A DNA stretch of 64,000 nt from Arthrobacter mangrovi. Its GTDB lineage: Bacteria > Actinomycetota > Actinomycetes > Actinomycetales > Micrococcaceae. A model generated the notes under the pieces. It saw only the letters and a list, made by a program, of their open reading frames with translations, had not been told where the DNA came from and searched no databases. The translations under genes and the position numbers were made by a program. This document shows positions 47,502 through 56,941 of the stretch, one piece after another (within the stretch, counting starts at the first letter, position 1; the number at the start of each line of letters is the position of its first letter). The DNA lies in the NCBI RefSeq assembly GCF_026011795.1, contig NZ_BRVS01000004.1, positions 124,001 through 188,000 on the forward strand, written 5' to 3'.

Positions 47502-48107
47502 ATGACCGAGCAGCAGCCCTACGAGCTAGTGCAGCGATACGCGGATTTTGAGCTGCGGCGCTACCCCGTGCACACAGTGGCAGAGGTGGAAGTCAGCGCG
47601 TCCTTTGACCACGCAGGCAACGCCGCCTTTCGCCCCCTTTTCAAGTACATCAGCGGCAATAACACCGCTCGACAGTCCCTGGCGATGACCGCTCCCGTGA
47701 TCCAGAGCGCCGCGCCGCAATCCCGGAAGATACAGATGACGGCGCCGGTCCTTCAGAGCAGCCCTTCCGCCGAAGGTAAGTCGGACGACGGCCCTTACCT
47801 GGTCGCGTTCGTGCTTCCTGCCGGAATGACCGAAGATTCGGCCCCGGTCCCCGCCGACCCGCTGGTCAGGATTCGGACCGTACCGGGCTCTACTGCCGCC
47901 GCCATTCGCTTCTCCGGCGGCGGATCCGGCTCCGCCTTCGCGAAGCACAACCGAACTCTCCAGGACGCCATCGCTGCCGCTGGCATGAGGGCCTCGGGGC
48001 CGCCGCGGTTTGCCCGATTCGACCCGCCGTTCAAACCCTGGTTCCTCCGCCGCAATGAGGTCATCCAGGATGTCACGCAGGGGCCGGGCAACGATCCGGG
48101 AGCCTGA
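47502..48107 (+). CDS. SOUL-family heme-binding protein
   Basis: A 201-aa protein of the SOUL/HBP family. YELVQRYADFELRRYPVHTV at the N terminus, IAMTAPV-like repeats (LAMTAPVIQ and IQMTAPVLQ, residues about 66-90) and a C-terminal YDPPFxPxFxRRNEV-like block (FDPPFKPWFLRRNEV) are diagnostic. It binds heme or tetrapyrrole in the cytosol; the bacterial role is unknown. I start at MTEQQPYE; an upstream ATG at 47421 lies in leader sequence. Divergent from terC. Confidence 0.9.
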   Translation: MTEQQPYELVQRYADFELRRYPVHTVAEVEVSASFDHAGNAAFRPLFKYISGNNTARQSLAMTAPVIQSAAPQSRKIQMTAPVLQSSPSAEGKSDDGPYLVAFVLPAGMTEDSAPVPADPLVRIRTVPGSTAAAIRFSGGGSGSAFAKHNRTLQDAIAAAGMRASGPPRFARFDPPFKPWFLRRNEVIQDVTQGPGNDPGA

Positions 48108-48186
48108 GGCGAAGGTTTCACAGATCCGTCGCCCGCCCGCCGACCTGTTCATCCTGATCCTCCGAGGACCCGCGTGCGAATGCGGC

Positions 48187-49272
48187 TCAGCCCGCGCCCT
48201 CCGTTGCCGCGCGCCCGGCGAGGCCGCCCTCGATGCCGCCGAGCGACACCGTCGCGCTCATGAGCGTCTCGGTCATCTGCTCCAGCACGGCCATGTCGAC
48301 GTTCCCGATGGTGTCGCAGGCCCGGTGGTAGCACTCGTCGTACTGCAGCCCGGCCTGCCCGCCGAACGTGCGTGCCTCCGCCTCGCTCTTGGTCCCCCCG
48401 TCGCCGGTGAACAGGCCTCCGGCCGGGATGCCGCCCTTCACGAACGCGTCGTAGTCCGAATCCTCGATGAACCCGAACGGCAGCGCCTCGACTCCTTCGG
48501 TGCGCAGGATATCCCGGAGCACTTGTTCGATGGTGCCGGAGCCCTCGGGGCCGGCCTCCTCGCTGTCCGAACCGTCGCCGTCGTACACGAACGCCACCGC
48601 GTTAGGCGAGCCCACTACGTCGACGTTCAGGTAGGCCACATGCGCCGCAGCCTCCTGGCGGGACAGTTCCTCCACGTAGTGTTCCGAGCCGTGCATCCCG
48701 TCCTCCTCGCCGCCCCAGAACGCGAACCGTATCCGCTCCCGCGGCACGGCGCCCTCCTCGGCGAGCCGCAGCGCGACCTCCAGCACCGCGGCGACCCCGC
48801 TGCCGTTGTCATTGAGCCCGGGCCCTTCCTCGACCGAGTCCAGGTGCGCGCCGAGCAGCAGCACGCTCCCGGAACCGCTGCCTGTCTCGGCCAGAATGTT
48901 GAATGCGTCCACCGGGTTGCGCCGGCCGTAGCTGAACTCCTGGCGCCGGGGCTCGTACCCGGCCGCGCGCAACTGCGCCTCGACGTACGCCGCGGACTCC
49001 TCGTAGCCCCCGGTCGCATCGGCCCGGTTCCCGCCGTTCGCATCGGCTGCTGCCTGCAGCGCCTCCAAGTGCTGGGTCAGTCCACTGGGCCTCACCACCT
49101 CGCGCACGAAAGACGGGTCCGGTGGGGCTTCCACGACCACTGGCGGCCTCGGGTCGCCCGAACAGGCGGCAACGCCGCCGACCATTGCCGCGCACAGCGC
49201 AACGGTCCACAGCCGGGTCCGGCGGTGAGGATGGTTCCGGAAATGCTTCGGAACGGATTCTGCACGTCGCAT
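48187..49272 (-). CDS. M28-family zinc peptidase, predicted lipoprotein
   Basis: A 361-aa secreted peptidase with a long basic N region and the lipobox VAAC (Cys36 or thereabouts). Zinc ligands are in LGAHLDSV, LNDNGSGVAAVLE and FAFWGGEEDGMHGSEHY, with a further Asp in YLNVDVVGSP and His in DECYHRACDTIGNV, as in Streptomyces griseus aminopeptidase. It probably releases N-terminal amino acids from peptides at the cell surface. Divergent from the secreted gamma-glutamyltransferase gene across 292 bp with no obvious operator. Confidence 0.92.
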   Translation of the reverse strand: MRRAESVPKHFRNHPHRRTRLWTVALCAAMVGGVAACSGDPRPPVVVEAPPDPSFVREVVRPSGLTQHLEALQAAADANGGNRADATGGYEESAAYVEAQLRAAGYEPRRQEFSYGRRNPVDAFNILAETGSGSGSVLLLGAHLDSVEEGPGLNDNGSGVAAVLEVALRLAEEGAVPRERIRFAFWGGEEDGMHGSEHYVEELSRQEAAAHVAYLNVDVVGSPNAVAFVYDGDGSDSEEAGPEGSGTIEQVLRDILRTEGVEALPFGFIEDSDYDAFVKGGIPAGGLFTGDGGTKSEAEARTFGGQAGLQYDECYHRACDTIGNVDMAVLEQMTETLMSATVSLGGIEGGLAGRAATEGAG

Positions 49273-49564
49273 GTCGACTCCCCCAAGTCTGCGTTCTGGA
49301 CGCTGGGCGTTTATTCGGCGGCCCCGGCCGCAGGCGATTCCGCAGCGGAACCGGCGGCCGGGCTGTTGCTACACGATGGTGCGAATATGGGATCTATCAG
49401 GTTGCCTGCAATACCTCCACGGTCGGGCCCGGCCATAAGACCCTACTGTGGCGAAACTGTGAAAAAGCTATGGAACGCCGGCGGCAGCGACGTTGAGCGG
49501 CCGGACCGCGGGGAGTAGCGTGGCATCTATCGACTACCCGCATCGTCCTCACTGCGGAGCAACC

Positions 49565-51391
49565 ATGGCACACGTGAGATGTCGGTTCGCTGCCTTCGCG
49601 GCGGCGCTGGTTATGAGCGTCACCAGCGGAGTCGCCGCCAGCCCTGCGTTCGGCGCCCAGGCGGACCCTGTCAAGACCCCGACCGCCAGGGGCTACGGCG
49701 GCGCGGTAAGTACCGTCGACCCGGAGGCGTCGGCAGCGGCGGTTGAAGTCCTGCGCGAGGGCGGCAACGCCGCGGACGCAGCGGTAGCGGCCGCCGCGAC
49801 CCTGGGCGTGACCGAACCGTACAGCGCCGGGATCGGCGGCGGCGGCTACTTCATGTTCTACGACGCGGAGACCGGAAGCATCGGCACCATCGATGGCCGC
49901 GAAACCGCGCCGGCAGCGATGCCGCACGACGCGTTCATCGACCCGGCAACCGGCAAGCCTTACCCCTTCACGCCGGAGCTTGTCACCAGCGGGGTCTCCG
50001 TAGGCGTACCCGGAACGCCGGCCACTTGGGAACGCGCACTCGACCGCTGGGGAACCATTGGCCTGGGCGACGCCCTAGAACCGGCCATCGAGGTCGCGGC
50101 CCGCGGCTTCGTGGTCGATGAGACATTCCGCCAGCAGACCCTTGACAACAAGCTGCGCTTCGCAGCATTCACCTCGACCAGCAGCCTCTTCCTCCCGGGC
50201 GGCGACGCCCCGGCCGTCGGCAGCGTCTTCCGCAACCACGACCTCGCCAGGACGTACCGGCTTCTGGCGAATCAGGGCACCTCCGCCTTCTACCGCGGGC
50301 CGCTCGCGGCCGAAATCGCGGCCACGGTGCAGGTTCCTCCCAAGACGCCCACCACCACCCTGCCCGTGCCGGTCGGCCACATGACACCGGACGACCTCGC
50401 TGCCTACCGCGCCCTGGACCAGGCTCCGACGCATGTGGAGTACCGCGGCCTGGAGGTCCACGGCATGGCACCGTCGAGCAGCGGGGGCACCACCGTCGGC
50501 GAGGCGCTGAACATCCTGGGCCCGTTCGATCTCTCCGGGATGTCAGCGCCCGGCGCCCTGCACCACTATCTTGAGGCCAGCGCGCTTGCCTTCGCGGACC
50601 GCGGCAAGTACGTCGGCGACCCGGCCTTTGTCGACGTCCCCGCCGACGCGCTCACGGATCCGCTGTTCGGCAAGGAACGCGCATGCCGGATCGACCCGCA
50701 AGGGGCGGCCGGGAAGCCCGTCGCACCCGGCGACGTGTCCAATTACGACGGCGTGTGCCCGGCTTCCGCGGCGGCACCAGCCAGCGAGAGGGACACGGAG
50801 AACATCTCGACGACCAACCTCACGGTCTCCGACAAGTGGGGCAACGTGGTCGAATACACCCTCACGATCGAACAGACCGGCGGATCCGGCATCGTGGTGC
50901 CCGGCCGCGGCTTCCTGCTCAACAACGAGCTGACCGACTTCTCCACCGTGTACGACCCCGCCGACCCGAACCGGATCGACCCCGGAAAACGCCCCCGCTC
51001 CTCCATGTCTCCGACCATCATCCTCGAGGACGGCAAGCCCTTCCTCGCGCTCGGCTCGCCGGGCGGCTCGACGATCATCACCACCGTCCTGCAGACGATC
51101 CTGAACCGCGTCGACCTGGGCATGAACATCCCGGACGCGATCGCGGCGCCGCGTGCTGCACAGCGCAACACCCCCGACGTCAGCGCCGAGCCGGAGTTCA
51201 TCGACGCCTACGGCGACCAGCTGGCACCCTATGGCCACAAGCTCACCCCGGCCGGAGACAAATTCAGCTCGGCGGCAGAGATCGGTGCGGCGACCGCCAT
51301 CGAGTTCATGTCGGACGGCAGCACCATCGCCGCCGCTGAGCCCCGCAGGCGCGGCGGGGGATCGGCCATGGTCCTTGAACCAGTGGACTGA
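49565..51391 (+). CDS. ggt: Gamma-glutamyltransferase (secreted precursor)
   Basis: A 608-aa N-terminal nucleophile hydrolase that self-cleaves to two chains and transfers or hydrolyses gamma-glutamyl groups from glutathione-like peptides. Sec signal peptide (cleavage near AFGA-QAD, residue 31). VEVLREGGNAADAAVAAAAT and GVTEPYSAGIGGGGYFMFYD are family blocks. The autocatalytic Thr is in NISTTNLTVSDKWGN near residue 416; the usual TTH is TTN here. NNELTDF and GSPGGSTIITTVLQ complete the site. The frame opens upstream, but MAHVRCRF starts the signal peptide. Confidence 0.94.
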   Translation: MAHVRCRFAAFAAALVMSVTSGVAASPAFGAQADPVKTPTARGYGGAVSTVDPEASAAAVEVLREGGNAADAAVAAAATLGVTEPYSAGIGGGGYFMFYDAETGSIGTIDGRETAPAAMPHDAFIDPATGKPYPFTPELVTSGVSVGVPGTPATWERALDRWGTIGLGDALEPAIEVAARGFVVDETFRQQTLDNKLRFAAFTSTSSLFLPGGDAPAVGSVFRNHDLARTYRLLANQGTSAFYRGPLAAEIAATVQVPPKTPTTTLPVPVGHMTPDDLAAYRALDQAPTHVEYRGLEVHGMAPSSSGGTTVGEALNILGPFDLSGMSAPGALHHYLEASALAFADRGKYVGDPAFVDVPADALTDPLFGKERACRIDPQGAAGKPVAPGDVSNYDGVCPASAAAPASERDTENISTTNLTVSDKWGNVVEYTLTIEQTGGSGIVVPGRGFLLNNELTDFSTVYDPADPNRIDPGKRPRSSMSPTIILEDGKPFLALGSPGGSTIITTVLQTILNRVDLGMNIPDAIAAPRAAQRNTPDVSAEPEFIDAYGDQLAPYGHKLTPAGDKFSSAAEIGAATAIEFMSDGSTIAAAEPRRRGGGSAMVLEPVD

Positions 51392-51489
51392 ACAGCCGTC
51401 CACCTCCGAAGGCACCGCCAGCAGCCGGATCGAAGGGCTGCTGCCGACGTGGCAGATCCGGGTTCGGCTCCGCTTTCGGACTTGGCTGC

Positions 51490-52299
51490 CTAGCGGATGA
51501 CACGCTCGACGACTGCGACCATCCAGCCGTTGCGGGACTGCACGTAGAGCAGGTAGTCGCCGGGCCGGACACCGATGGTAATCGTTCCGGCTGACTGGTC
51601 GAACGAGGAGATAACGGGTTTCGATCCGTCGGGCACGCTCTCCATCCCCGCGGGAAGCAGGTAGACGAATCCTGCATCGTCGAAGGTGTACCTGAGAGTG
51701 AGCGCGTCGCCTGCAATCGTGAACGGGCGCGTCGGCCCTTCGTCCTTCCCCGCGAACCGTGCCAGCGGCTCCCAGACAGGCCGCGGCGGATGCACTGCCG
51801 AGTCCGTGAGCCGGCCTGCCGCAGCAACAAGATCCTGGGCGGCGGGTGCCACAGCCGCTGCGAAGGCGGTGCCCGCCCCTGCGATAATCGCCACGGAGAT
51901 GCCCATGGCCAGGATCCGCTGGCCGGGTCGTCCCTTCATCGGATGCCCTCTGCCGTCGACGGCATATCCGGTCGCGACCGCGAGCAGATCCCAAGCCCAC
52001 CAGAGCCCGGCACCGCCGAGGGTGGCCAGCTTCAGCATCCCGGTGACCACCTGGCCACGGTGAAAGCGATCCACGCCCAAGACGCCGAGGAAGAGGGCCA
52101 GCAGCCAGTTCAGCCTGAAGTCCATCAACTCGGGCAGGCCCACCGGGAACGGCCCGTCTTCAAACGGAGTGGTGTGGTCCGCCCGCCCCGGCGGCAGTCC
52201 CCCTTGGCTGCGGCCTGGATTTATCGGCCCGGCCAGTCCACGGGCCAGGTGCAGGTTCCCGCAGGAGGACAACAACATACTGGCCATCCAAAGGGGCAA
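51490..52299 (-). CDS. TM2-domain membrane protein with C-terminal extracytoplasmic domain
   Basis: A 269-aa protein. The TM2 domain (LNWLLALFLGVLGVDRFHRG, then LKLATLGGAGLWWAWDLL, residues about 63-108) is followed by a third helix (LAMGISVAIIAGAGTAFAAA) and a C-terminal domain of about 110 residues rich in beta-strand character. Function unknown. The start is unclear: the first 55 residues lack conservation and a ribosome site; MDFRLNWLL at 52122 is an alternative. Convergent with ggt. Confidence 0.75.
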   Translation of the reverse strand: MPLWMASMLLSSCGNLHLARGLAGPINPGRSQGGLPPGRADHTTPFEDGPFPVGLPELMDFRLNWLLALFLGVLGVDRFHRGQVVTGMLKLATLGGAGLWWAWDLLAVATGYAVDGRGHPMKGRPGQRILAMGISVAIIAGAGTAFAAAVAPAAQDLVAAAGRLTDSAVHPPRPVWEPLARFAGKDEGPTRPFTIAGDALTLRYTFDDAGFVYLLPAGMESVPDGSKPVISSFDQSAGTITIGVRPGDYLLYVQSRNGWMVAVVERVIR

Positions 52300-52457
52300 T
52301 CAGCTTGGATGAGAACAGTTTCTGCCCCGCCGGCACAACCGTCAATATGGCAAAAGCTCCTGGGATCCGGCCGGCAGCAGCCACGTAGGCATGGCGGAAA
52401 CATCAGGGGGCGCCCAGGACCAGAGAAACAGTCCATGATGTGCCCGGCGAAGAGGCT

Positions 52458-52754
52458 TCAGAGGCCAGACAGGCTCCGCCCGAGATCGACGTTGCCAAAG
52501 TCAAGAATGGCTCCGATCACCAGCAACAGCAGGCTCAACCAGACTCCTCCCATGGCCACGTGGTCGGGTGCTTCCCAACTGCCGGCTGTCCCTCTGGAAG
52601 TCCCGTCGATTCCTGCTCGCATTCGGCGGCGCGCCCGCCACATTGCATAGCCGGTGAACAGGACAAAGGCCACACCCCACCAGGCCCAGCCGGGCATGGC
52701 GGCCGCCGCCCCTAACACGACGGATCCATATCGCGAGACCCGTGCAGCATGCAT
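52458..52754 (-). CDS. Small two-helix membrane protein
   Basis: A 98-aa frame with two hydrophobic helices (AMPGWAWWGVAFVLFTGYAM and MGGVWLSLLLLVIGAILDF) separated by a basic loop RARRRMRAG. No family or ribosome site recognised. The pattern of positive charge after helix 1 makes a real membrane protein plausible. Confidence 0.45.
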   Translation of the reverse strand: MHAARVSRYGSVVLGAAAAMPGWAWWGVAFVLFTGYAMWRARRRMRAGIDGTSRGTAGSWEAPDHVAMGGVWLSLLLLVIGAILDFGNVDLGRSLSGL

Positions 52755-52914
52755 CCCCTCATAATGTGCCTCCCCCTGAGTGCGCGATGTCCGTCAGGGA
52801 TAGCAATGCCCGCGTTATTGAGGTGTTACCGCACCACGCTCCCCGCCTAGGCGGCCCATGAGCAGGCCGGTGCGAGCAGGTCCGGTGCACCGTAGGCCCG
52901 GTGCGCCGTAGGGC

Positions 52915-54078
52915 TCACTGCGTTTGCAGTGCCCTTTGCATCTGATGTACGCGCAGAGCCATGTGCAGTTCAGCCCGCAGCCGCCCGTCGCCCAGGTCGG
53001 CGCCAAGGACGGACCGCACCCTCCCTAGCCGGTAGTACAGCGTCGAACGGTGAATACTCAGGGTGAGGGCGGTGCGCTGCGCATCGCCGCCGCAGTCCAG
53101 GTAGGCCTGCAGCGTCGCCAGGGTCTCCGAGGAGAGGCCCGCCGCGAGAAGGGTTCGCGCTGAGCGGGGCAGGTCGTCTATGGTCATCCTCTCCAGGGGC
53201 AGCAGCGCCAGCAGCCCGTCCAGCCCCGCATCGTCCCAGGCCAGCGCGGGTCCGTGATCTCCGGGCGCCAGCCATGCCACCCGAAGAGCCCTGCGGGCCA
53301 GCGCGAGTGAATGGTGCACTTCATCCAGCCGGCCGACCACCGGCCCGATCCCGGCGCGCACCTGGCCAAGCTTGGGGCCGGCGAGGATCCGGGCCAGGCG
53401 CTCCTTGACCACGGGCCGCGGGAAGATCAGCACACCGGTGCCGTCATCAAGGGTGGTGCCCACGACGGAGGCCGTCGAGGATCGGGCCACGAAATCCAGA
53501 GTCGTCTGCACCGCGAGCGCTGCGCGGCCTGATGGGCGCCCGGGGCGCGGGTCCCCGTCCATGGCCACGGCCGTGTACTGCAATGCCGCGCCCACATGGC
53601 GCTCGGCGACCAGGACCTCTGCCGCCGCCCGCCGCTCCACCGGGTCGGCTCCGGTGGCACGGATCAGCAGCTCGCGGGCCCGGGAGCGGTCATGCTCCTC
53701 ATACAGCAACCGCAGGGAGAGCAGCACGCCCAGCCCCGATGAGCCCTGCAACAGGATGGGAAGCACTCCCTCGCCGAGCGGCGTGTCGTCGACAACGGTC
53801 AACAGGAACCCGACCAGCCGTCGATGGTCCGTGAGCGGAACCAGCAGGCAGCGCCCGAGCGGGGGCAGGGCCATTTCGACGTACGGACCACCCGTGGGTC
53901 CCGGCGGCTCCCACCCGCCGGAATGGGCCAGGAGCAGCGAGAGCCGGCGCCGGTCCTCCTCCACCTCGTGGATGGAGTAGCCGACCACGGCCATGGTCCA
54001 GTCCAGCACCGCCAAGCGGCGCCCGGCGGCCTCCGATAGATCCTGCAGGGCATCATCCAACCCAGCCGCAGCAGACAT
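52915..54078 (-). CDS. PucR/CdaR-type transcriptional regulator
   Basis: A 387-aa regulator. The N-terminal 280 residues are a GGDEF/GAF-like sensor part without known catalytic motifs; the C terminus holds the PucR helix-turn-helix TLQAYLDCGGDAQRTALTLS followed by HRSTLYYRLGRVRSVLG (about 325-365). Such regulators activate catabolic operons in response to an aromatic or purine-type substrate. GGAGGAG lies 7 nt before the ATG. Divergent from a flavin hydroxylase-transporter pair that it should control. Confidence 0.9.
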   Translation of the reverse strand: MSAAAGLDDALQDLSEAAGRRLAVLDWTMAVVGYSIHEVEEDRRRLSLLLAHSGGWEPPGPTGGPYVEMALPPLGRCLLVPLTDHRRLVGFLLTVVDDTPLGEGVLPILLQGSSGLGVLLSLRLLYEEHDRSRARELLIRATGADPVERRAAAEVLVAERHVGAALQYTAVAMDGDPRPGRPSGRAALAVQTTLDFVARSSTASVVGTTLDDGTGVLIFPRPVVKERLARILAGPKLGQVRAGIGPVVGRLDEVHHSLALARRALRVAWLAPGDHGPALAWDDAGLDGLLALLPLERMTIDDLPRSARTLLAAGLSSETLATLQAYLDCGGDAQRTALTLSIHRSTLYYRLGRVRSVLGADLGDGRLRAELHMALRVHQMQRALQTQ

Positions 54079-54097
54079 GAGGCCGCTCCTCCATATG

Positions 54098-54140
54098 GAC
54101 ACTGTGTCGGCATGAACCGTCCCATATTCGCACATCTGTG
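54098..54140. promoter_or_regulatory. Two small dyads in the PucR / hydroxylase divergent spacer
   Basis: GACACTGTGTC (54098-54108) is an 11-bp perfect palindrome and CACATCTGTG (54131-54140) a second dyad of the same CACA/TGTG type, in a 125-bp spacer. They are candidate sites for the adjacent PucR regulator; no binding consensus for this family lets me confirm it. Confidence 0.4.
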
Positions 54141-54203
54141 TAGTGCGCTGCCTCACAGTCGCTGCATAGGCTCGAGGTCAGCCAACCAGAAGGAGCCTTC
54201 ACC

Positions 54204-55400
54204 ATGCCCAAGCGGATTGCCATCATCGGCGCGGGGATCGGCGGCCTGACCCTTGCAATCGACCTGCAGCGCAAGGGCCTGGACGTCCGGATCTACGAAC
54301 AGACCCCCGTCCTCAAGGAGGTAGGAGCCGCCGTCGCACTGTCGGCCAACGCCACCCGGTTCTACATGGACCGGTTTGGCATGGCGGCACAGTTGGGCGA
54401 TAAATGGGCGGAGGTCGACGGGCTGATCTTCCGCGACGGGCGCACCGGCGAACAGATCTCCCGACTCTCGTCCCGTGAGGAGTACCGCCGCCGCTATGGG
54501 GCTCCGTACGCGGGCATCCATCGAGCTGACCTGCAGGCCGTGCTCTTCGGCGCCCTCGACCCGGCCAGCCTGCATCTCAGCAAGCGGATGACCGGCATTG
54601 ACGACGCGGGCCCGGCCGCGCGCCTGACGTTCGCGGACGGTGACGAGGCCGAAGCCGACCTGGTCATCGGGGCGGACGGAGCCCGGTCCCTGACCCGCAG
54701 GCTGTTGCTGGGTTACGACGACGCACGCTATTCGGGCTGCACCGCCGCCCGCGGCATCGTTGCCCCGGAGCTGCTGCCGTCCTTGCCGGATCCGGAGGCC
54801 ATCCAGTTCTGGATGGGCCCGGGAGGGCATCTGCTGCATTACCCGATCGGCAACGGCGACCAGAACTTCTTCCTCGTCAAGCGCGAGTCCGTGCCGTGGG
54901 CCGAGAAGGGCTGGGTGGTGCCGGCCGAAGACAAGAAGCACATTGAGCCGTTCGCGCACTGGGCGCCGGCCGTCGTCGAGATGATCTCGGCCGTTCCCGT
55001 CCACGAACAGTGGGCCCTCTTCTACCGACCTCCGCTCACCCGCTGGTCGCAAGGCCGGGTGACCCTGCTGGGTGACGCCGCCCATGCCACCGTGCCCCAC
55101 CACGGCCAAGGCGCGAACCAGTCCATCGAGGACGCCATCGTCCTGTCCGACCTGCTCTCCGGATCCACGGACTGGGACCGCGCACGCACGGAATACGAAG
55201 AGCGCCGCCGCTTCCGCACCCGCAAGGTCGTCGATGCGTCCGTGACCGTCGGAGAGATGCTCCACCTGCCCGACGGTGCGCGCGCGCAGGAACGCAACGC
55301 ACGGCTGGCCGCCCCCGGCGCCTTCGACCGGCACCTGGACTGGATCCACGCATTCAGGGCCGATGACCAGGTCCCGGCAAGCCCCGCCGTCGCCACCTGA
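54204..55400 (+). CDS. FAD-dependent aromatic hydroxylase (NicC/salicylate-hydroxylase-like)
   Basis: A 398-aa class A flavin monooxygenase with the FAD motif GAGIGGLTLAIDLQRKG (residues 9-25), the DG motif VIGADGARSLTR near 155-166 and the second FAD motif LGDAAHATVPHHGQGANQSI near 290. The pattern FRDGRTGEQISRL, YGAPYAGIHRADL resembles 6-hydroxynicotinate 3-monooxygenase (NicC) more than other members, but the substrate is unproven. GAAGGAG precedes the ATG. Followed after 65 nt by an aromatic-acid transporter. Confidence 0.9.
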   Translation: MPKRIAIIGAGIGGLTLAIDLQRKGLDVRIYEQTPVLKEVGAAVALSANATRFYMDRFGMAAQLGDKWAEVDGLIFRDGRTGEQISRLSSREEYRRRYGAPYAGIHRADLQAVLFGALDPASLHLSKRMTGIDDAGPAARLTFADGDEAEADLVIGADGARSLTRRLLLGYDDARYSGCTAARGIVAPELLPSLPDPEAIQFWMGPGGHLLHYPIGNGDQNFFLVKRESVPWAEKGWVVPAEDKKHIEPFAHWAPAVVEMISAVPVHEQWALFYRPPLTRWSQGRVTLLGDAAHATVPHHGQGANQSIEDAIVLSDLLSGSTDWDRARTEYEERRRFRTRKVVDASVTVGEMLHLPDGARAQERNARLAAPGAFDRHLDWIHAFRADDQVPASPAVAT

Positions 55401-55465
55401 ACTCCGACGCCAGAGGCGGCCTCCCGGCCGCGGCCTGCCTACCTTCCCAACCAGAACGGTTTACC

Positions 55466-56791
55466 ATGACTAATCTTCCTGCCACCTTGAAGCGGCGCAG
55501 TCCGCTGCTCGTGGTCGCTTTGTGCTTTGCCGTCATCGTCCTCGACGGCTATGACCTGATGATCTTCGGAGCCATCGTCCCGGTGCTACTGGAGTTCCCG
55601 CAGTGGGGACTTGGCCCCAGTGAGGTGGGCATCATCGGCAGCCTCACCACCTTCGGCATGCTCGTAGGCGCGCTGCTGGTCGGTACGCTCTCGGATATCT
55701 TCGGGCGGCGCCGGGTCTTCATGGCGAGCACCATCTGGTTCAGCGCCATGACCCTGCTGAGCGCCCTCGCTCCCACCCCTGAGCTGTTCGGGCTGCTTCG
55801 CCTGCTGGCCGGGTTGGGACTCGGCGGCGTCATGCCGACGGCGATCGCCCTGACCGTCGAATACGCGCCGGCCAACCGGAAACAGTTCTACAACGCGATG
55901 ATGTTCGTCGGCTATTCGGTCGGCGGGGTGCTCGCCGCGCTCCTAGCCCTCATCCTGGTCCAGCCTCTGGGATTCCGGTGGCTGATCGCCTTCGGAGCCG
56001 TTCCGGGAATCCTCCTCGTTCCGGTGATCGCGAAGTACCTTCCCGAGTCCATGAGCTACCTTGCCCGGCGCGGCCAGACCGGGCGGGCGGAGGAGCTGTC
56101 CCGAACCTACGGCATCGAGCTGGCGTCGACCGGCCGGGAGCAGGAGGCCGGGCGGACCGGCGCGTTCCGCTACCTGCTCGGCCCCCGGCGGCTCCGTCCC
56201 CTGGCGCTCTTCTCCACCGCCTCCTTCGCCGGCCTGCTGCTGGTCTACGGACTGAACACCTGGCTGCCGCAGATCATGCGCTCGGCAGGCTACCCGCTCG
56301 GGTCGTCGATCAGCTTCCTGCTGGTCCTCAACCTCGGTGCCGTCCTGGGCACCATCTGCTCGGCCGCCCTGGCGGACCGGGTTGGCTCCCGGATCGCGGT
56401 GACCCTGGCATTCCTCGCTGCGGTCGCCACCCTCGTTGGGCTCAGCCTGCAGCCGAGCGCCGGCCTGCTGTACGTATTCGTGGCCCTGGCCGGACTCGGG
56501 TCGATCGGCACCCAGATCTTGGTCAACGGCTATGCAGCCGCCTACTTCCCGGCGTGGACCCGGGGCACGGCCGTCGGCATCACCTTGGGCATTGGCCGGC
56601 TCGGGGCAGTCGTGGCCCCGCTTCTGGTAGGCATGATTCTCGACTCGAATCTGAGCTTCGAGTGGAACTTCTACGCCTTCCTGCTGGCCGCCGCCCTCGG
56701 CCTGGTGGCCATCCTGCTGATCCCGCGCGGGAAAACCACCGCCGCACAGCAGGCAACGGCCATCGGAAGCGCGGCGGCTCCCGCCCCCTAA
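55466..56791 (+). CDS. MFS aromatic-acid:H+ symporter (AAHS family)
   Basis: A 441-aa MFS transporter with twelve helices. The AAHS signature LDGYDLMIFGAIVPVLL is in helix 1 (DGYD Asp is needed for proton coupling in PcaK), and GTLSDIFGRRRVFM is the motif-A loop. It probably imports the substrate of the upstream hydroxylase, such as a hydroxybenzoate or pyridine carboxylate. C-terminal tail is Ala-rich. Likely cotranscribed with the hydroxylase. Confidence 0.92.
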   Translation: MTNLPATLKRRSPLLVVALCFAVIVLDGYDLMIFGAIVPVLLEFPQWGLGPSEVGIIGSLTTFGMLVGALLVGTLSDIFGRRRVFMASTIWFSAMTLLSALAPTPELFGLLRLLAGLGLGGVMPTAIALTVEYAPANRKQFYNAMMFVGYSVGGVLAALLALILVQPLGFRWLIAFGAVPGILLVPVIAKYLPESMSYLARRGQTGRAEELSRTYGIELASTGREQEAGRTGAFRYLLGPRRLRPLALFSTASFAGLLLVYGLNTWLPQIMRSAGYPLGSSISFLLVLNLGAVLGTICSAALADRVGSRIAVTLAFLAAVATLVGLSLQPSAGLLYVFVALAGLGSIGTQILVNGYAAAYFPAWTRGTAVGITLGIGRLGAVVAPLLVGMILDSNLSFEWNFYAFLLAAALGLVAILLIPRGKTTAAQQATAIGSAAAPAP

Positions 56792-56941
56792 GTTACCGCA
56801 CGGAAGGGGCCGTTGCCGACGCCGGCAGCGGCCCTGTCCGCGCAGGTTGGAAGGGGTCGCCGCCCGGACTGTCCGGAGTCCCGGCGCCGCGTTCGACTAC
56901 AGTTAGCGACATCGCGTAGACGGACTCCAGGGGAGGGCACC

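Noticed and set aside
52160-52384. A frameshifted N-terminal part of the TM2-domain protein
   Set aside because: The frame (ending GGPHHSV) shows no TM2-related sequence and no codon bias; an internal start of the TM2 gene is simpler.
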